Shown: in pieces, positions 11,569 to 22,382 of the stretch
Numbering within the stretch: position 1 is the stretch's first letter
How the letters are laid out: each line of letters begins with the position of its first letter
From: Limnephilus marmoratus
Lineage: Eukaryota; Arthropoda; Insecta; Trichoptera; Limnephilidae
NCBI GenBank assembly: GCA_917880885.1
Contig: OU862920.1
Location: 38,103,019-38,167,018, forward strand
DNA length: 64,000 bases
Direction: 5' to 3'
Notes under the pieces: model-generated
Databases searched by the model: none
Told to the model about the DNA's origin: nothing
The model's input: only the letters and a program-made list of their open reading frames with translations
Translations under genes and position numbers: made by a program

Positions 11569-12334
11569 CTGAAAAAAAAATTAACTTAGGGCGGGTTGTT
11601 TCTCAGAATTAGTATAATTCATCAAGTTTCAAAGTTAACATTCAAGTTTCAGTGAAAGTCCTGTTCAAGTTATGCCGGTTGTTTCATAGTAAATACTATC
11701 CAGGTACTATAACAACCGGCCCCGTGACGGAATTATTAATAGAACTTTAATGAAACTTTTACAGAACGTGAAATTTGATGAGTTACCATAAAATCTACTT
11801 CTTTTGGCAGATTTTAGAAACGGTTAATAGGGTACCAATGGATTCACAGAAACTTTAAAAATTGGGTAAGTGTATAATGAACGGTTACTGGATTAAAAAT
11901 AACATTGATAAAATAGAACACGATAAAATAATAATTTTTGTAAGGATAGTTGTGTTATTTATTTATTGGTATTATCATTTTCATTCAATGTTCTTTTTTT
12001 TTCACTGTTCTGTTCTGTCATGGATCCAAGATTATTAACATGTGGGTTCCTGCTGCTCTACGTAATTTGCCAAAATAAATTAAAACGTCTTTTAATTGAA
12101 TAGTTGCAATTTTCGTTATTTTTTTTTTTTGGATAAAAAGGTAATTTATTGAAAAAATCCATTATAATTGCTATTGCTATTATAATTATGTTTAATGGTT
12201 GCAAAAATATTTGTTTCAGGAATACTTAAAATGTGGATTTAATATTAAATGTATTTACGGAGATATAGAAGGTTGAAAGAACAAAGTAGACTATCGTTAC
12301 ATTATGGATACGGCCGGGTTAAATGATTGTTTAC
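11569..12334. other. Dipeptidase intron 2 with a 47-nt hairpin
   Basis: The shortest intron (766 bp). It contains an interrupted hairpin at 11674-11720 with a 10-bp outer stem GCCGGTTGTT/AACAACCGGC and an inner ATAGTA/TACTAT pair. No other feature was recognised. Confidence 0.6.
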
Positions 12335-12491
12335 CTGTGCACCCATCATCCCCGCCCGTAGCTTGGGCAGGTCCGTGTGTGAGTATTTGGACTTGGACCA
12401 GGGCTCCACGATGGTGAGGTCGGTGTCCAGGTCGAACTCGTTTAGCTCGTTCCGCATGAACTTGCGCAGGTTCCACGGCAAGTCGTTGTGC
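12335..12491 (-). CDS. Membrane dipeptidase, exon 2
   Basis: 157-bp exon starting with the last base of a Gly codon and continuing HNDLPWNLRKFMRNELNEFD, then LTIVEPWSKSKYSHTDLPKL and RAGMMGAQ. With exon 1 it makes the DGHNDLPW block, whose His and Asp are zinc ligands in M19 dipeptidases. T(D/N)LPKLRAG is the next conserved family block. Acceptor TTAACAG (AG at 12493-12492), donor CAG|GTAAAC. It is phase 2 at its start and phase 0 at its end, matching exons 1 and 3. Confidence 0.95.
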
Positions 12492-14150
12492 CTGTTAACA
12501 AGATCAATTTTGTACAAAACATTTTCACATATTACATAATAAAACTATGTACTTTTGCTAATGAAAGATACAATAATTTTATGTACTCCGAGACGATAAG
12601 TATCTATAGTAAGAGTATTAGTTTAAGATTATTATCCCTCCGTTAGGTATATTAAAAAAGAACGGTCAAAAACTTCAAACAGCATCCCTAAATATAAAAT
12701 AACAAAATGAATATAAAACTTGGAATTACTTGGTTTCAAAAAAAAATATACTCTCTCGATCCATTTTCCTAGTTTTAGAGAAGAAGTTTTTGGAAAAAAA
12801 ATTCGTATATCAAAAATTAATTACTATTATCCGACCATTTTTCCTATATCGCCAGAAAAATTTTAAATTAATGGAAGTTTATTACATAGTAGAAATTAGT
12901 TTTCATTGTGAAATTCAAATAAACGAAGATATTAGACCTACATGTATTACGTAGGCATTCACTGATGGCTTTTATTTGGATAGGAAAATTAATATGGATG
13001 AATGAATATGTGGTTTTTGGACACATTCTAATAATTGCTTTTGAACATACAAAGGTGCAATACTGTGATATCACGGAACTTTACTAAATTGGACAATGTC
13101 CATTAAAAAGCCGCCTGTTAGGCCTAGAAGCAAAAAAACCGTATTGCCCATGAAAAATCACAAGAAAATTTTAAAAAAGTGTGTTTTTAAATATGTTTCC
13201 TTGTTTTGTGATTTTTGACAACTTCTGTTAGTTAGTAATAAATGTTTATAACATTAATTAAATTAAGTTTATAATATTAAGCAAATACCAAAACTTTCTG
13301 TTCTCTTCTTGTCGGTTTGTTCATATTATAACTTTTATTAATATTTTTTATTTTTTTATATGATGTTGTGACATTAGTGCTACTGCGGAGATGTATGGCT
13401 CTTTAATTCGAAATTTGAAAAAGACGATAAAAATCATTTTCTGTTATCGAAATAGTCTGAAATCGGAATTTTTCACAAAATCAGTTCCAATTTTGAATAC
13501 GACAATTTAATTCCAAGCAAATCCGAGATCTAGAGTTCATTGAACAGGATTTACAAGCACACAAGCGAAATTAATGTTTTGATGATGACAAGATAATTAC
13601 GTGAATGTCAATGGAAAAAAACGAGTGTGCTTTAGACCACACGATTGAAGTAAAACTTCTTTAGCTCTATCTGTATGATAGGAAGAGAGAAGTCATACAA
13701 ATCTGCCTCTCCGCATTTTCCTTGCTTCATTCGTATTTGTAGATTCTGTTATTTCTATTTTAGACGTGAACTGACTTTGATTCTATCGATCGCCTGTTGC
13801 CTTCATTTAATATACTGGGAAACCTTTCGACATCCACCGCCTACGTGAACATGTACGAGTATATACCTACGTACAAACTCCAACTAAAGCTCTTACAAGG
13901 AATGCTTTCAATTTTCTTCTATGGACCGCCAGCCTAATTTATTTTTGACAAATTCGGTAAACAAGCTAAACGCTTACATCTGCCTTGAATTTTTTTCAGA
14001 CCTCTTACATATCTAATGCCGTCACATAATATATTTATTGATGTCAAACAAATTTTAAAAATAATAATTACACATAAAAATAACATAAATAAAAAAGTAT
14101 AATAATAATTATAACTTTTATATATTAATAATATTAATAACTTTTGTATA
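12492..14150. other. Dipeptidase intron 1, AT-rich, nothing recognised
   Basis: No coding signal, RNA gene or clear repeat was seen in this part of the 12-kb first intron. Confidence 0.5.
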
Positions 14151-14159
14151 TTAATAATT

Positions 14160-14585
14160 CACCAAAGTTTGGTAATTAAACATAATTTGATTGACGGCCG
14201 TAATATAGTACCATATTATGAATATGAACCAAATTCATTTTTAGAAAATGAATTTTATAAAATATATTATGATAAAACTATACTAACAGATAGAACAATT
14301 AGTCATAATAGACCTGATATCATTGATGTAGCTATTCCAAATTCTTGTAATATTCAAAAAACTATTTCTGAAAAAATAAGAAAATACACAGATTTAGGAA
14401 ATGAGATTAAAAGAATTTGGCATTCTCGGACTATAAAAATATTACCATTTGTTATTTCGGCCACTGGCATAATACCTAGGAATCTGATTCAAAATTTAAG
14501 CATATTAGATTTGTCAAAGAATTTGTATATAAAAATGCAAAAATCAGTAATTTTAAATACATGTAGGATTACAAAAGATTTTTAA
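14160..14585 (+). pseudogene. R2-like LINE, C-terminal endonuclease remnant
   Basis: Open for about 141 codons, reading HQSLVIKHNLI, PYYEYEPNSFLENEFYKIYY, ILTDRTISHNRPDI, DVAIPNSCNIQKTISEKIRK and VISATGIIPRNL up to VILNTCRITKDF. This is the conserved C-terminus of LINEs with a restriction-like endonuclease, where RPD and a D in DVAIP form a PD-X(12-14)-D site. Here the two halves abut (RPDIIDVAIP), so the linker appears deleted and the nuclease should be dead. No RT upstream; it is a 5'-truncated fragment. Confidence 0.75.
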
Positions 14586-15890
14586 AATATTTATATTGAG
14601 GGATCAGTAGGATTTATAGGTTCAATTAGAAATGCCACAGAGCCGAACCCTCTGATATGAAAATATCTGGAGTCGGTGAATTATATTCCCATTTGGTCTC
14701 TAGTAGGTTGACATGTTGTTCTTGTATTGTTTTGTATTTATAATACTTATATAGTGCAATTGCATAGTGTGGGTTGACTAGATGATCATTTGGGGAAGTG
14801 TGTGAAAGGGTTTAGTTTTTCCTGTGGGGAAAATTTAACCCGGACATTTAAATCTGGTGCATAATAATGGTCTTTATTCCAGAATGTGGGGAGGTGAGTG
14901 CAATCCCACACATCCAACATACGTAGAGTGAAAGTACGTATATAAAACACATAGATATTTATAAAATATGGTAATAAGAAGAAAATAAAATAAAAATATA
15001 AATAAATAAAATAAAAAGTAGTAGGCATCATTAGATGAAAAGTCTTCATAAAAAAATCAAGAAAAATCTTTAACTGGGCTCTTATTAGTCCATCGGGTCT
15101 GGGAGTATGGGAGCCAGTGTTTTTCTCCAATGTTCTTCTAAGCTCGATCCTGAAGTCAAACGGGATTCTATTATGAGACAAAGATCTTAATAGGTGTATC
15201 TCATGTCTTACAGTTGACCCAAGTAAACGAAAAAATATACTAATCTTAATGCGAACTTTATAAGCGTAAATAGAGAAACATAAAAAAGAGAAGCGTAAAA
15301 GAAAAAAAATCTGATTGCATGCCCAAATAGAATTAATAGTTGTGAACCGGCATCCTCACCTTTCGAAATCAAGCGGCGAGTTTATGAAAACATCCCAAAC
15401 AAAATATCGCAACTAGCGAAAACACAATTATTTACTTCTTCAAAATATAATATCCCCTGCTTTAGCCAAGTTGGTCGGTGGTTTCCTGAGGGGGGGTAAG
15501 GGCAGCGAAGCGTGTCGGAACCCGGGTATAATTTCATTCAGTAAGATTTTCTCCGCTAAGTAATTCCGTACGGCGAGGGAATACATAAATACACGGACCA
15601 AATCTACAGAAGGACCATTATTTTAGAGGCAAAACCGATTTACACTGAATAAACCGTAATTTATCGATGCCCGGGAAATTAACAACATAGGTGACGGTGA
15701 CGGGCGAAGGTGGAAGGCCTGGGGCTAGGTGGCGCCCAGGGCTTTCAAACCGGTTTAATCCGATATCGGATAACCTGTCATTGAACAAATTCGAAACAAT
15801 CTAAAACGTTTCAAGTACTTCAATTTGTCGAATAGAAATATAATTTCAATCCACGATTGTTTAAGTCATCTATTTCTCCGATGTATTATG
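14586..15890. other. Intronic sequence, nothing recognised
   Basis: About 100 bp after the R2-like fragment may be its 3' UTR. A 131-codon minus-strand frame (14786-15181) has a low-complexity Y/F-rich middle and no family I recognise; I do not call it a gene. Confidence 0.4.
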
Positions 15891-15892
15891 AT

Positions 15893-16260
15893 TAACCAAA
15901 AACCGTTTAGTAGAATGTAAGGATAGAAAGAATGTCCGGATATTGTGTATTTTGCAAGTTGATAGAAGAAGACGTCGAGAATGTGTGAGAAAGACATAAT
16001 AAGATCAAGTGAGTTAAATATTTGTGACAGGTCAAAATCAGTAATCGATTTCGTATAACTAAATGTTATATTGAAAACCTGTAAGGATTATGTTGAATGA
16101 AAGAACGGTAGGAGTAAGCAGTGTCAGTGAGATGTATTACGTGCAATTGGATTAAAAAAGAAATCGAGGATGTGCTAGGAAGACATGGCAAGAAGTGAAT
16201 CAAATGAATAATTTTTGTCTTTTCAATCAGTCTAATGATATCTAAGGAACTTAAAAGAAC
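15893..16260 (+). repeat. Two decayed tandem LINE-tail units
   Basis: Two diverged units of about 190 bp each resemble the LINE tails at 45.8-47.2 kb, for example AGAAGAAGACGTCGAGAATG then GAGAAAGACATAATAAGATC, matching GAAGAAGTCGGGGACG then GAGGAAGACATGGCACGATC. Similar units resume at 21565-21905, beyond the LINE that lies between. Confidence 0.5.
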
Positions 16261-16396
16261 ATTGGTTCGCCCACTTCGGTTGTGTGTGGACGTGTCTAAA
16301 AATTTCGTCTTTACAATATTAGAGGTTTTTATTGTTACACCGCTACTATCATTTTGCCGCGAGTGAGGTGACCGCGGTCACTAAACCTAACCCATT

Positions 16397-17434
16397 ATGG
16401 ACGTGCTGCAACTAATAGAGAATATAAAACTTGAAATCTCAAATATATCGACCAAACAAGATTCCAAGGCCAAAACCAATCTAGAAACAAACATAAAACT
16501 TCTACAAGAAAAATGGATGCACGAGAAAACTTCATTTCAAAACGAGATCGCTTCTCTGCAAAACAAACTAATAGAAAAATTAGAAAAAAAAATTGAAAAT
16601 GTGAATTATATTGAAAAAAAAACCTATGCAAGTCGACTAAAAGAAATACCGGAATCGAAATATTCTTTGATTATTAAAAGTGAAAACACGAATATGACAT
16701 CAGACGCGATAAAAGATCAAATCGTCAAAAAAATAAAAATAGCAAATCTAGGTATTGCAGTGAATGGAGTTCGCAAAGCCGCTCAAAATAAACTGATTAT
16801 ATCTTGCCCTACTAAAGTCCACGCAGAAAAATTGACGGATGAAATAAATAAATTGCTCAAAAAAAATATGGTTGCCGAAGAATTAAAAAAGAAAAACCCC
16901 AAAATTTTTGTAAGAAATGTACAGGCAGATCTGACAGAAGAAGATATAATCGAGGCTTTAAAAACCCAAAATGATGGTATCAAAGATATTATGGATTATG
17001 ATACAAAAAACACTATAAAACTAATAAAAATGTTTAAACCTAAATCACAAAATGGACTAACAAATTATATACTGGAAACCAGCGGAGCACTGAGGTCTTA
17101 CCTCATTGAAAAGGAAAAAATAAATATAGGATTCAGCAGAGTACGAGTGGTAGACGCAAACCCACTGATGCAGTGCTACCACTGCTTGAAATTTGGACAC
17201 ACTGCACTGAAATGTTTGAGTAAAGATAAAAGCGCGACCTGCTTACATTGTGCTAAGGATCACGAATGGAAGGAATGCCCAAACAAAAACTCGGAAGAAA
17301 AATGTAGCAACTGTATATATCAAAACACTACTTTCAAGATGACCCTTAACACCAATCATAAAGCAAACGACACAAACTGCACTTACTTTAAAAAGATGAT
17401 GTATATCGCGCAAAGTCGCATCGATTATGATTAG
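16397..17434 (+). CDS. LINE ORF1, gag-like zinc-knuckle protein
   Basis: 345-residue RNA-binding protein, expected to coat the element RNA and form the retrotransposition particle. Residues 1-75 are charged and likely coiled-coil (ENIKLEISNISTKQ, LQNKLIEKLEKKIENV). The C-terminal third has zinc knuckles: C260-X2-C263-X4-H268-X4-C273 (CYHCLKFGHTALKC), C282-X2-C285-X3-H289-X4-C294 (CLHCAKDHEWKEC), and a more open third cluster from C303. The length and layout fit ORF1 of jockey/CR1-type elements. The ATG follows a leader with no upstream ATG that I noticed in the last 15 bp; the stop is TAG at 17432, two bases before the next ATG. Confidence 0.9.
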   Translation: MDVLQLIENIKLEISNISTKQDSKAKTNLETNIKLLQEKWMHEKTSFQNEIASLQNKLIEKLEKKIENVNYIEKKTYASRLKEIPESKYSLIIKSENTNMTSDAIKDQIVKKIKIANLGIAVNGVRKAAQNKLIISCPTKVHAEKLTDEINKLLKKNMVAEELKKKNPKIFVRNVQADLTEEDIIEALKTQNDGIKDIMDYDTKNTIKLIKMFKPKSQNGLTNYILETSGALRSYLIEKEKINIGFSRVRVVDANPLMQCYHCLKFGHTALKCLSKDKSATCLHCAKDHEWKECPNKNSEEKCSNCIYQNTTFKMTLNTNHKANDTNCTYFKKMMYIAQSRIDYD

Positions 17435-17436
17435 GT

Positions 17437-17889
17437 ATGCTTTGTATGTATTTTTATTCTAAAAAACAAAATTCAATGCTTTTAACCAAAACTCTATTTA
17501 AATACTTAACCTCTTTCTCTGTTAAGCTCAATAATACATGTCTTCTACTTACGAAATATGAGTATATCATATCCTTGCAATTTTTTTCTTCTCTAACTAA
17601 ATTATATTCTGAATTATTGTCCGGTAACCACAGTGTTAACACGCTGGTATTGAAATGTATGTTGATGTTAGTCTATCCTTTGTTTACTTGTACTTGCAGA
17701 AAAAAGATTTATTGTTGTCAATTATTATACCAATTATGTTCTGATCAAAACCAAAATCTAACTATGAATATATTGTTAATGCTTACTGATATAAAAACAT
17801 TGATATTTATAATTTGCCTTTATAAATCTTCATACATGTTTACATACTATTCCCGCATATTTAAATATTATTCAGTATGGGTGATTTGA
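17437..17889 (+). CDS. Extra ORF between LINE ORF1 and ORF2
   Basis: 150 codons, starting two bases after the ORF1 stop (TAG GT ATG) and overlapping the ORF2 start by 13 bases (ATGGGTGATTTGA). It exactly fills the gap between the classical ORFs. The product is rich in Leu, Tyr, Phe, Ile and Cys (for example TCTCRKKIYCCQLLYQLCSD and IFIICLYKSSYMFTYYSR) and resembles no family I know. A frame this long without stops is unexpected in AT-rich DNA, but a T-rich strand lowers the stop density, so it may be a chance frame in an untranslated spacer. Stop-start spacing would permit coupled reinitiation. Function unknown. Confidence 0.4.
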   Translation: MLCMYFYSKKQNSMLLTKTLFKYLTSFSVKLNNTCLLLTKYEYIISLQFFSSLTKLYSELLSGNHSVNTLVLKCMLMLVYPLFTCTCRKKIYCCQLLYQLCSDQNQNLTMNILLMLTDIKTLIFIICLYKSSYMFTYYSRIFKYYSVWVI

Positions 17890-20846
17890 ACGGAGATTTT
17901 GACATATCAGAAATTGATTATGAACGTACTCACAATTTTGAAAATTGGTCAAATAAACATGTATTAGGAATTAATAATATAACTGCCATTAACCTTAACA
18001 TTCGATCCATATCAAAACATTTTGATACTTTCCTCCTAACTATTTCTAGTTCCTTGCGAAATATTGACATAATAACGCTATGTGAAACGTCAATAAATGA
18101 AAATAATGTAAATCTATACAAAATATCGGGTTTCAACGCTTACTATTTTTGTCGTACAAAAAGATCGGGTGGCGGAATTATTGTATACGTGAAGGATCAT
18201 CTTACATTCGAAAAAATAAATATAGTAACAACAAATTTTGAATGCGTTTACGGCACTATTTCTATTTACAAACATAAACGTATACATCTATTGGCAATGT
18301 ATAGACCTCCAAACACAAATAAAAAATTATTTCTCCATGAACTGGAAACTATATTGGGCAGTATTGACATTAAAGAATCCTTTTTAATTCTTGGCGATTC
18401 GAACGTAAACATTTTACATGAACTCGAACCGATTGTAATCCAATACGAAAACCTAATGGCCAACTTCGGATTTGTCAAAACTATTCACGATGTGACACGA
18501 GAAGCAGTATTGTCAAACTATATAACGGCTACTTGTCTAGACCATATTTATATAAGAGAGAGGGAGACCATAGAAATCAGTTCGTGCGTATGTGAAACAA
18601 TAATAGCTGACCACTACCTAATTGCAACGACGATTTATTTCTCTAACTACGACAAACACACTTTAGACAAATCGCACACTGAGTACTATACTGCACTCTC
18701 TGAAAAAAAAGTTAATCTATTTATCTCAATCACCGATTGGAATGAAATGCTAAAATTATCTGAACCAAATGTATTGTACGAAGAAATGAAATCGAAATTT
18801 AAAAATATTTATGAACTAAGTAACATCACAAAATTTAATAAAAAATATCGCAATTATCAAAAAACTTGGATGAATGATAGCCTCATTGAAAATATACAAA
18901 CACGAGATACTCTTTGGAGGAAATGGAAAAACTCACCTAACAACAAAAAATATGAAATCGATTTCAAAAAATACAGAAATAAATTAAATAAACAAATAAT
19001 AAACACAAAAAAATTATACTATAATTATAAATTTAAACACTGTTTCAAAGATATTAAAAAAACATGGAATGAAATTAATAAAACTTTAGGTAGGAAAGAT
19101 AAATCCGGTTGTGATGATGTTATATCAAAATATTTCTTAAAATCCAAATCGAAAGATGCAGTGGCAGAAAATTTTGCAGACTTTTTTGATGAGGGAGTAA
19201 ATAAGTTATTACATGTATGTGATATCCGAGCGTCAGAATACACGCCGGAATATTTAAATCACACAATGTATTTACCACGAGCAAATACAAAGCAAATCGA
19301 ATTAATTATCGGAGGAATGAAAAATTCCAAGACACCAGGCATAGATTTAATTCGTATGTATGATTTGAAAACACATGTTAAATTACTTAGTCCTATAATC
19401 GCCCACTTAATTAACAGAATAATTGATACGGGCCATATTCCCGATGAACTAAAATATAGCATTGTAAGGCCTATCTTTAAAAATGGAAATCACTCTTTAA
19501 TAAACAATTATAGGCCGATTTCCTTACTTCCTGCATTAGAAAAAATTTTAGAAAAATATATATCAATAAATTTAGATAAATACTTAAATAGTCTGAGTAT
19601 TATTGATGAATGCCAGTATGGCTTTCAAAAAAATAAAAGTTGCGATAAATTGCTCGAAAAATTTTCTAATCATATAAATTCACAACTAAACTGTAAACAA
19701 CATGTATTGGTTCTATTTATTGATTTCTCGAAAGCTTTCGACACACTTAGCCATTTACAAATAATTAAAGTACTTGAATTTATAGGTATCCGGGGTAAAC
19801 TCCTCTTATTCTTCAAAAACTATCTGACAAATAGAAAAATGAGTGTGAAGATTTTAAATATAATTAGTAAATCAAGATACATCAAATCGGGAGTACCGCA
19901 AGGGTCAATTCTAGGTCCAAAATTATATATTATATATGTAATTGCTATGTGTAAGATTTTCAAAAAAGCTCGTCGATTCATTTTTGCTGATGATACTGCT
20001 CTTGTTGTATCAAATGAAAATCCTGAAATAGCTATACAAGAATTACAAAGAGATTTTAACGAGCTTCTCAAATGGGCTCATGATGTAGGATTAATTATTA
20101 ATGTGAAAAAAACCAAATGCATGTACATAAAATCACCAAGTTTGAAAATGTGGAATGTTCCTAAAATAACCGCTCATAGCTTTGACTGTATACATAGAGG
20201 AATTGTTAATGATTGTGACTGTGAAAAAATAGATTTCACAAATGAATATACTTATCTGGGAATAATTGTTGATAACAATTTTAAGTGGGATAAACAAGTG
20301 GCTAAAATTTGCAACCAGCTCAGATCCTTAGCTAGTAACTTTTACAAATTAAAATTTATTTTGCCTCATTGTACTCTTAAACTCATATATTTTTCTATGG
20401 TTGAATCCATTCTTAGATATGGTATTCGAACTTGGGGACATGCAAGCACTACTTACATTAAATATATTGAAAATTTACAAACTGCCATAATAAAAAAAAT
20501 TATCACAACAAATATTTACAAACAGAGACATAACTTAAAACTACTGTATGGCTCAGAGAGCCTACTTACAATAAAAGGTCTCCACTGGTTCACTACTATT
20601 ATGGACAATATGGGGGAAAGCCCTTACAAACACCTACTTGTACACAAACATACCACAAGATTTAGAGAAGGAAAGGGCCTAAAAACTCCTCGAATACTAA
20701 ATAAATATGGAAGCCGTACTCTTGAATATCTAATACCAGTGATTTTCAATAAAATCAATAAAAACATAAAATTTGAAAAAAATGAGAGACTAAGTCCTAA
20801 AATGATAAAACTATGGTTAATGAACGAAAACTCCATGTATCTTTGA
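17877..20846 (+). CDS. LINE ORF2: AP-like endonuclease and reverse transcriptase
   Basis: 989-residue polyprotein that nicks target DNA and copies the element RNA onto the nick. The APE-type endonuclease spans roughly residues 30-260: NLNIRS (about 39), the catalytic-Glu segment LCETSINE (68-75), MYRPPN (141-146), ILGDSNVNI (171-179), CLDHIYI (220-226) and ADHYLI (244-249). The RT spans roughly 470-760: NNYRPISLLPALEKILEK (543-560), YGFQKNKS (581-588), FIDFSKAFDTLSH with the first catalytic Asp (614-626), SGVPQGSILGP (671-681) and FADD with the paired Asp (703-706). The tail (YTYLGIIVDNNFKWDK onward) is typical of jockey/CR1 elements. All catalytic motifs are present and the frame is uninterrupted. 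The start chosen is the first in-frame ATG, overlapping the preceding frame. Confidence 0.95.
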   Translation: MGDLNGDFDISEIDYERTHNFENWSNKHVLGINNITAINLNIRSISKHFDTFLLTISSSLRNIDIITLCETSINENNVNLYKISGFNAYYFCRTKRSGGGIIVYVKDHLTFEKINIVTTNFECVYGTISIYKHKRIHLLAMYRPPNTNKKLFLHELETILGSIDIKESFLILGDSNVNILHELEPIVIQYENLMANFGFVKTIHDVTREAVLSNYITATCLDHIYIRERETIEISSCVCETIIADHYLIATTIYFSNYDKHTLDKSHTEYYTALSEKKVNLFISITDWNEMLKLSEPNVLYEEMKSKFKNIYELSNITKFNKKYRNYQKTWMNDSLIENIQTRDTLWRKWKNSPNNKKYEIDFKKYRNKLNKQIINTKKLYYNYKFKHCFKDIKKTWNEINKTLGRKDKSGCDDVISKYFLKSKSKDAVAENFADFFDEGVNKLLHVCDIRASEYTPEYLNHTMYLPRANTKQIELIIGGMKNSKTPGIDLIRMYDLKTHVKLLSPIIAHLINRIIDTGHIPDELKYSIVRPIFKNGNHSLINNYRPISLLPALEKILEKYISINLDKYLNSLSIIDECQYGFQKNKSCDKLLEKFSNHINSQLNCKQHVLVLFIDFSKAFDTLSHLQIIKVLEFIGIRGKLLLFFKNYLTNRKMSVKILNIISKSRYIKSGVPQGSILGPKLYIIYVIAMCKIFKKARRFIFADDTALVVSNENPEIAIQELQRDFNELLKWAHDVGLIINVKKTKCMYIKSPSLKMWNVPKITAHSFDCIHRGIVNDCDCEKIDFTNEYTYLGIIVDNNFKWDKQVAKICNQLRSLASNFYKLKFILPHCTLKLIYFSMVESILRYGIRTWGHASTTYIKYIENLQTAIIKKIITTNIYKQRHNLKLLYGSESLLTIKGLHWFTTIMDNMGESPYKHLLVHKHTTRFREGKGLKTPRILNKYGSRTLEYLIPVIFNKINKNIKFEKNERLSPKMIKLWLMNENSMYL

Positions 20847-21136
20847 ATATCTTAATATGGCTGCCTACATATCTTGTTATTAGGCAGGTATATTGAAATA
20901 TCTTATATATTTATGGTTGTAAGTTAAATTATCTAATATTACTATGTGATCTATTCTAATGTTTCCTTAAAACTATAAATGTATTTACAGATATTTTCTT
21001 AGATATTATATTAAGAATGTTTAAATTGTTAGAACCTGCAGACAAGCTGCCATATGACAGCTTTGTGGGTCTACTCAAATTTTTGTACAAAATGTATTAT
21101 GTAATTTAATAAATAATAAAAAAAAAAATAAAAAAC

Positions 21137-21564
21137 AATTAATTACAGATACGAGATGCAAAGCTACATTTCGATACTGGAAATGCAATCCAAATAAGGT
21201 TACACAAAAGGAAAAATCAAAAACACAGAAAGATCTTGTGTACCAGGCCTTGCAATTATGTAATAAAATTCTTAAAAAATTACTGCAATTGAAAATGTTA
21301 CGTTTAATTTAAAAAAAAAAACAAACTAGGTCTGCCACAATCGTTAAGTTTGTATATGAATACAAATCCTGTTTGTCAAATTAATGTCAATGTTTGATGT
21401 AATATATTTGTATAATATTTATGTGTGTACCTACATGGATTGCCAATATGACAACAATATGATAGACACACGATGATGTAAGCTAACGATTCACAAATAA
21501 GAAAATAAAAAAATAAGGTAAAGTCGGGTAAAAACCAATCACCAGATTTCTGGACGTATATAAC
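21137..21564. other. Intron stretch after the LINE, nothing recognised
   Basis: AT-rich DNA between the A-rich end of the LINE and the next decayed tandem repeats. No gene seen. Confidence 0.45.
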
Positions 21565-21905
21565 CAACGACCGTTTAGCATAATTAAAAGATGGAAGGAA
21601 AAAGAGATATCAGAAGGATGTGCCAATAATTTTCAAGCGAGTAGAAGAATATGTCGAAGATATCCCAGTAAGACATAGCATGATCAGTGAATCAAGCAAT
21701 TGAGTCGTTTAAAAATCAATCATCAGTTTAGTAGAATGAAAGGATGACAGAAAAAAAGGTATCAGTAGGTTGAATCTACAACGTGCAGGTGAACATAAGA
21801 AGATTTCGAAGATGTTCGAGAAAGAAACCTTAATCAAGTGAATTGAATATAAAAGAAAAGACAAAATTTCCACGCTTTCTCGCATGCATGAGCGATGGAA
21901 AACCG
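21565..21905 (+). repeat. Decayed tandem LINE-tail units
   Basis: Two further diverged units of the type at 15893-16260: GTAGAAGAATATGTCGAAGA with GTAAGACATAGCATGATCAG, then AGATTTCGAAGATGTTCG with CTTAATCAAGTGAATTGAA. Each is preceded by a (T)TTAG(T/C)A..AATG..AAGGATG-like word. They suggest the LINE at 16265 inserted into an older tandem array. Confidence 0.45.
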
Positions 21906-21910
21906 GTTAG

Positions 21911-22382
21911 TAGAATGGGGCGGTTAATTGGAGGCCCTAATGGCACCTATAGCCACTGGGCCGCAGAATAATAATAGCTGCCATCCATTATTGTAACATT
22001 ATCTTAACGATCTTAGTGGCTAGATTAGATTTCTAAGCTTTTCCCTCCCCCATTTGGGTGACCTAACACGGCATTGAGGAGGTCTTACGCGATCCATCAC
22101 GTCCGATCAGTTAGAAGAGCTTCTGGTTACGTGTAAGATAAAGGTACACAAGAACTATCGTATTATGTAATATCAGATAGACTCCAATGTTTTACCGTAA
22201 AAATACATCTTACTAACCAGAGGATTAACCACCACACAACGCTGACACTCTCATCGCATTCCTTGTTTCATACAGATTCATGCATCGTCTCATACGTGCT
22301 CTTTTGTTATCGTACTCTTGTATCGTAAGTATGATGTTAATGTCAATTTTTTTATACTTTTATTTTTCATAGTATAGCATAA
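21911..22382. other. Intron stretch with one short LINE-tail relic
   Basis: At about 22240-22325 a minus-strand relic (TGCATCGTCTCATACGTGCTC) resembles the LINE tails at 45.8-47.2 kb. Otherwise nothing was recognised. Confidence 0.35.

Larger units (their letters stand above)
16265..21136 (+). mobile_element. Full-length non-LTR retrotransposon (CR1/jockey group)
   Basis: Element with a short 5' leader, a gag-like ORF1, an intervening open frame, an EN-RT ORF2, about 260 bp of 3' UTR and an A-rich 3' end (21109-21136). None of the three frames is interrupted, so the copy is young and perhaps competent. The 3' UTR has a small hairpin (AAGCTG/CAGCTT, 21044-21063) followed by TTGTGGG, also seen in the tail of the LINE at 35505-37084. 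The 5' boundary is approximate and I found no convincing target duplication. It lies in dipeptidase intron 1, antisense to the gene. Confidence 0.9.

Noticed and set aside
14786..15181. 131-codon minus-strand frame
   Set aside because: The middle is a Tyr/Phe low-complexity run; the ends are not recognised.
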